The position numbers were made by a program, and so were the translations under genes. This document shows positions 6,470 to 8,991 of a stretch of 8,991 nucleotides of DNA, piece after piece; position 1 is the first letter of the stretch, and each line of letters opens with the position of its first letter. The stretch lies in contig CALAKE010000157.1 of NCBI GenBank assembly GCA_937922775.1, forward strand, positions 1-8,991. The letters are read 5' to 3'. The notes under the pieces are model-generated. The model saw nothing but the letters and a program-made list of their open reading frames with translations. It did no database searches and was not told where the DNA came from. Source of the stretch: an uncultured bacterium (GTDB lineage Bacteria > Acidobacteriota > UBA890).

Positions 6470-6873
6470 TCTGGGTCCTGGACACAAGCGTCGTTGCCAA
6501 ATGGTTCCTCGCGGAGGAGGACAGCGAGGTGGCCGAACGGTTTCTCGATGCACTGGCCGGCGGCGACAGAGTGGCCGTACCGTCATCTTTCTTCTACGAG
6601 CTCGCGCACGTGCTCTGGAGCAAGCGTCAAACCGGAATAACCGAAAAAGGCGCTGCGGCGATCTGGGACGACATAACACGGCTTCCCTTTATCGTCACTC
6701 AATGGGAGGAGCTGTTTCCGCAAGCCCTCAGCTTCGCCTACCGCTTCGAGATCTCACCCTACGATGCTGCCTTTGTCGTACTGGCCCGGGAGTTGGGATG
6801 CGAGCTGATCACGGCCGACCGCCGCCTCTGGAAGAGGACACGCGACGAATGCCCGTGGGTCGAGCTTCTTTAG
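6466..6873 (+). CDS. vapC: VapC-family PIN-domain toxin ribonuclease
   Basis: This 135-residue PIN-domain protein is predicted to be an Mg-dependent endoribonuclease toxin held in check by VapB. The conserved acidic residues are present: Asp6 in VLDTSVVAKW, Glu45 in FFYELAHVL, Asp100 in SPYDAAFVVLA and Asp118 in LITADRRL. Length and residue order match VapC throughout, so the toxin appears intact. The GTG start overlaps the antitoxin stop by four bases, and a CGAGG upstream could serve as ribosome-binding site. The target RNA cannot be predicted from the sequence. It is transcribed toward the minus-strand hydrolase gene, with a long structured gap between them. Confidence 0.88.
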   Translation: MIWVLDTSVVAKWFLAEEDSEVAERFLDALAGGDRVAVPSSFFYELAHVLWSKRQTGITEKGAAAIWDDITRLPFIVTQWEELFPQALSFAYRFEISPYDAAFVVLARELGCELITADRRLWKRTRDECPWVELL

Positions 6874-6965
6874 ACCTGGAGCGAATTCCTCATCTGGTTT
6901 CGTAGTGACGTTGTGCAGAGGCGCCCTGCAGGACGGCAATGACCCATGCGGGCTCAACCCAGAAA

Positions 6966-6997
6966 GGCCCCGACTCCTTCTGCACGGAGCCGGGGCC
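6966..6997 (-). terminator. Terminator-like hairpin
   Basis: GGCCCCGACTCC and GGAGCCGGGGCC form a 12-bp stem around an 8-nt loop. Read as plus-strand RNA it has one A·C mismatch; read as minus-strand RNA the same position is a G·U pair. The minus-strand stem is followed by TTTCT. This favours terminating leftward transcripts, either long read-through from the hydrolase gene (stop 473 nt upstream) or an unannotated minus-strand RNA. It may also serve vapC, 92 nt downstream of its stop. Confidence 0.5.
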
Positions 6998-7012
6998 AGA
7001 ATGGTCAGTTTT

Positions 7013-7137
7013 GGTGGCGGTGGGTTTCCCCGATTTTCGGGGCCCCCCATGAGCAGGTGTTCCAGATGAGTCCTACTCTGTGCCACACGAGCTTTGGAGG
7101 TACCCCTTACGGGGCCGCCACCTCCACTAAGCCGTGT
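7013..7137. repeat. Nested inverted-repeat cluster, possible structured RNA or mobile-element end
   Basis: Three pairings fall within 125 nt. First, a hairpin CCCCGA-TTT-TCGGGG at 7028-7042. Second, a long broken stem pairing 7085-7089 with 7133-7137, 7091-7094 with 7129-7132, 7096-7101 with 7120-7125, and 7103-7106 with 7111-7114, 19 bp in all around a TTAC loop. Third, GGTGGCGG at 7013-7020 can pair with CCGCCACC at 7115-7122, competing with part of the long stem. I do not recognise a known RNA family. Confidence 0.45.
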
Positions 7138-7470
7138 TTGTCAGATTTCACTGGATCACCCCCTTCCTGGGCGCATCCGCATTCGGCAGGTCCCAACCCG
7201 CCCGGCCCCGGGGCCGCCCAAAGACCCTGCGGAGCCGCCACGTGGCCCTCCCCCGGGTCACGTGAAGTTAAACGAAATCTAACCGATTCGGGCGGTATTT
7301 CGCACTCCCCGTACGCACTTTTTCGACCCACGTCGTGATTCCGCGGACACTCGGCGAGGGCCGCCATGGCGGTTGCGCCTCGAGCGAGGAGGCGCCCATT
7401 GTGAAGGCCATAGGTCCCTGGGAGAAGAGACGCTTCGTGCAAGAAATCGACAACAACAGGTCGCTGAGGA

Positions 7471-8937
7471 TCATTGGATGTAGCCCAGGGCCCTCAGTCG
7501 CCGCAACGTCTCCTCGTCGACGATTTCCTCTGCGCGCTCCCCCGTCATCAAGGCCTCTACCATCTGCTCGAGAGCGAGCCGCAGTTCATCCTTCTCTGGA
7601 ATCGGCTCGTCGATGAGGTTCGTGGTTTCGTAGGGGTCGTTGATGAGATCGTAGAACTCATCTTGGCCCTCGCTGAACCAGATGTACTTGTAGCGCAAGG
7701 TCTGCAGGGAAAGACGCTCTCCGGGCTCCATCATGGACTTGCCACTGTAGAAGCGCCGTCTCTCGGCGAAGCTGTACGGCTTGTGCTGCTGCTGAGACTC
7801 ACCACTCAAGAGGGGAACCAGGCTCTTCCCCTGCAGCGGCAGCTTCTGCCCGGACAGCTCCAGCCCCAAGAGGTCGAGGATCGTCATCGGGATGTCGACG
7901 TGCTCGACGATGTGGCCGTCGACCTCACCCACCGCGAGCGAACCATCGGAGGCAAAGAAGATCAGAGGCACGTGCAGATGCACGTTGTAGATCTGCACAT
8001 GGTGCGACCAGTGATCGTGATTGGCCAACCCCTGGCCGTGATCAGAGGTGATGATCCAGAGGCTGTCGGAACCCAGCCCCATGTCTTCATAGGCGCTGAA
8101 TAGGCGAGAGATTTGCTCGTCGAGATACAGGAGTTCGGCGTCGTAGCGGTGAATGTCTTCGACGATCCTCTTTTTCATCTCGAGGTCGCTTTGGTGAACG
8201 TCCTCGAGAAAGGCCAGAAACTCCTCGCGTGGAGCGCCCTCCGCCGGGGTCACCCTGCCGAGATAAGGCTCGCCCGTGCTCAGCGGGTTGTGAGGATCGT
8301 AGTAGTGAACCCACAAGAAGAATGGCTCGTCTGCGCCGACCGTAGAGAACCACTCGAGCGCCAGGTCCGTGGTTCCCTCGGCCCGTCGATAGAAGATCCC
8401 TTTGCCCTGAACGTTCTGCGTCTCCCCTTCGACCGGCTGGTTGTAGTCCTGAAAGCCCTGCGCGATCTTGGACCTACCAAAATGAGACATGCCGCTCACG
8501 AAGGCTGCCGTGCGGAATCCGGCCTCGGCCATCCTCTCGGCGAGCGTCACAAACTCCGTATCCAGGATGTTGTTGTTGTCGCGGACTCGATGCTGAAGCG
8601 GATAGAGAGCCGTGAACATCGATGAGTGTGATGGGCCCGTCGTCGAGGAATGCGCAAAAGCTTTTCTGAAGCTCGATCCGCGGCGCGCGAGATCGTCCAA
8701 GAAGGGCATCGTGTCGATCGGGTAGCCGAAGCTGGCCAGATGGTCCGCGCGCAAGGTGTCGATGGTGATCAGGATCACGCGATCAGGCACGATCGGCGGC
8801 TTGGCGGGAGCCCCGCAAGCGACCAGCAGCGCTGCCAAGAGAGGGACCAGAAGGACACTGCAGACGCAGGAAACGCAAAAGTGTGCACCCGACGGCCCGC
8901 CGGGTCGCGACGGCCACATCGTTGATCTAACTCTCAT
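7471..8937 (-). CDS. Predicted lipoprotein hydrolase of the sulfatase/alkaline phosphatase superfamily, Thr nucleophile
   Basis: This 488-residue protein (start at 8937) has a basic N-terminus, a hydrophobic stretch and a lipobox LVAC (Cys41), so it is probably membrane-anchored outside the cytoplasm. Sulfatase-fold metal residues are visible: Asp60 in LITIDTLRADH, Asp214/His216 in HYYDPHNP, and Asp299/His300 in TSDHGQG. The nucleophile site reads STTGPSHSSMFTALYP. Thr100 sits where sulfatases have the formylglycine precursor Cys/Ser, and His104 replaces the motif Arg. Formylglycine chemistry is thus unlikely, and a phosphatase, phosphodiesterase or phosphotransferase activity is as plausible as sulfate ester hydrolysis. 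C-terminal EFYDLINDPYETTNL is a common sulfatase ending. In-frame ATGs also occur at 8985, 8955 and 8919, none with a good ribosome-binding site. 8937 gives the most typical signal peptide. It faces away from the rest of the window, and no partner gene is visible. Confidence 0.82.
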   Translation of the reverse strand: MRVRSTMWPSRPGGPSGAHFCVSCVCSVLLVPLLAALLVACGAPAKPPIVPDRVILITIDTLRADHLASFGYPIDTMPFLDDLARRGSSFRKAFAHSSTTGPSHSSMFTALYPLQHRVRDNNNILDTEFVTLAERMAEAGFRTAAFVSGMSHFGRSKIAQGFQDYNQPVEGETQNVQGKGIFYRRAEGTTDLALEWFSTVGADEPFFLWVHYYDPHNPLSTGEPYLGRVTPAEGAPREEFLAFLEDVHQSDLEMKKRIVEDIHRYDAELLYLDEQISRLFSAYEDMGLGSDSLWIITSDHGQGLANHDHWSHHVQIYNVHLHVPLIFFASDGSLAVGEVDGHIVEHVDIPMTILDLLGLELSGQKLPLQGKSLVPLLSGESQQQHKPYSFAERRRFYSGKSMMEPGERLSLQTLRYKYIWFSEGQDEFYDLINDPYETTNLIDEPIPEKDELRLALEQMVEALMTGERAEEIVDEETLRRLRALGYIQ

Positions 8938-8991
8938 CTCAGCTTTCACGCACATGGGAGCAATGGCGATTGTCGGATCGATCATAGAACA

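Larger units (their letters stand above)
6874..7470. other. Convergent intergenic region, GC-rich, many inverted repeats, no credible gene
   Basis: This 597-nt gap separates the ends of vapC and the minus-strand hydrolase. Open frames exist (up to 130 codons, 6946-7338 plus) but are Pro/Gly/Ser/Trp-rich, resemble no family and lack good start signals. It contains several strong inverted repeats, listed separately, and shorter palindromes at 7204-7215 (GGCCCCGGGGCC), 7361-7372 (CCGCCATGGCGG) and a 7-bp hairpin at 7375-7395. The left part (about 6998-7140) reminds me of insertion-sequence ends (a GGTCAGTTTTGGTGG motif), but no transposase remnant is readable. Confidence 0.5.

Noticed and set aside
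7096..7129. Possible tRNA or tmRNA 3' end (acceptor-like GGAGGT with ACCTCCACT)
   Set aside because: There is no T-arm with a TTCRA loop, no anticodon arm and no room for a normal cloverleaf; it is just the stem of the broken hairpin.
6946..7338. 130-codon plus-strand ORF in the vapC-hydrolase gap
   Set aside because: The composition (many Pro, Gly, Ser and Trp) and lack of any family motif or ribosome-binding site suggest translated noncoding repeats. It also runs through the inverted-repeat stems.
7107..7442. 111-codon minus-strand ORF in the same gap
   Set aside because: It has no domain and lies across several palindromes; probably chance in GC-rich DNA.
8938..8985. Longer N-terminus for the minus-strand hydrolase starting at 8985
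   Set aside because: It would place acidic residues and 36 extra residues before the signal hydrophobic core. The start at 8937 gives a more normal lipoprotein signal, though this is not decisive.

Overview
This is a high-GC, gene-dense stretch of an environmental bacterial chromosome, with seven or eight genes reading rightward and one reading leftward. I infer an Acidobacteriota-like or related sulfur-metabolising bacterium. That rests on the GC-rich codon use, the CcmH variant with a Cys-x7-Cys site, and the large lipoprotein hydrolase of the sulfatase superfamily. No rRNA or other phylogenetic marker is present, so the taxonomy is a guess.

Region 1 (positions 3-4707) is a sulfur-respiration operon. 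It starts inside a molybdopterin catalytic subunit of the polysulfide/thiosulfate reductase type (PsrA/PhsA), whose N-terminus lies outside the window. This is followed by a PsrB-like electron-transfer subunit with four [4Fe-4S] motifs and a PsrC/NrfD-type quinol-oxidising membrane subunit. Two half-size YeeE/YedE sulfur transporters come next. The second is fused to a rhodanese-like domain that lacks the catalytic cysteine and ends in a single C-terminal cysteine. Four of the five genes are overlapping or within 10 nt of a neighbour. The simplest reading is a quinol-linked sulfur-compound reductase made together with a membrane module that moves sulfane sulfur or thiosulfate.

Region 2 (4708-6055) begins after a 99-nt gap that holds a possible promoter. 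It has a CcmH-type cytochrome c maturation protein and an overlapping 3-methyladenine DNA glycosylase gene (mpg).

Region 3 (6166-6873) is a VapBC toxin-antitoxin pair with a tandem 9-bp repeat upstream that is a candidate autoregulatory operator.

Region 4 (6874-7470) is a roughly 600-nt convergent intergenic stretch without a credible gene. It is rich in strong inverted repeats, including a terminator-like hairpin best formed on the minus strand and a nested stem-loop. It may be an insertion-sequence remnant or carry a structured RNA.

Region 5 (7471-8937, minus strand) encodes a predicted lipoprotein of the sulfatase/alkaline phosphatase superfamily, with Thr instead of Cys/Ser at the nucleophile position. 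Its promoter is mostly outside the window.
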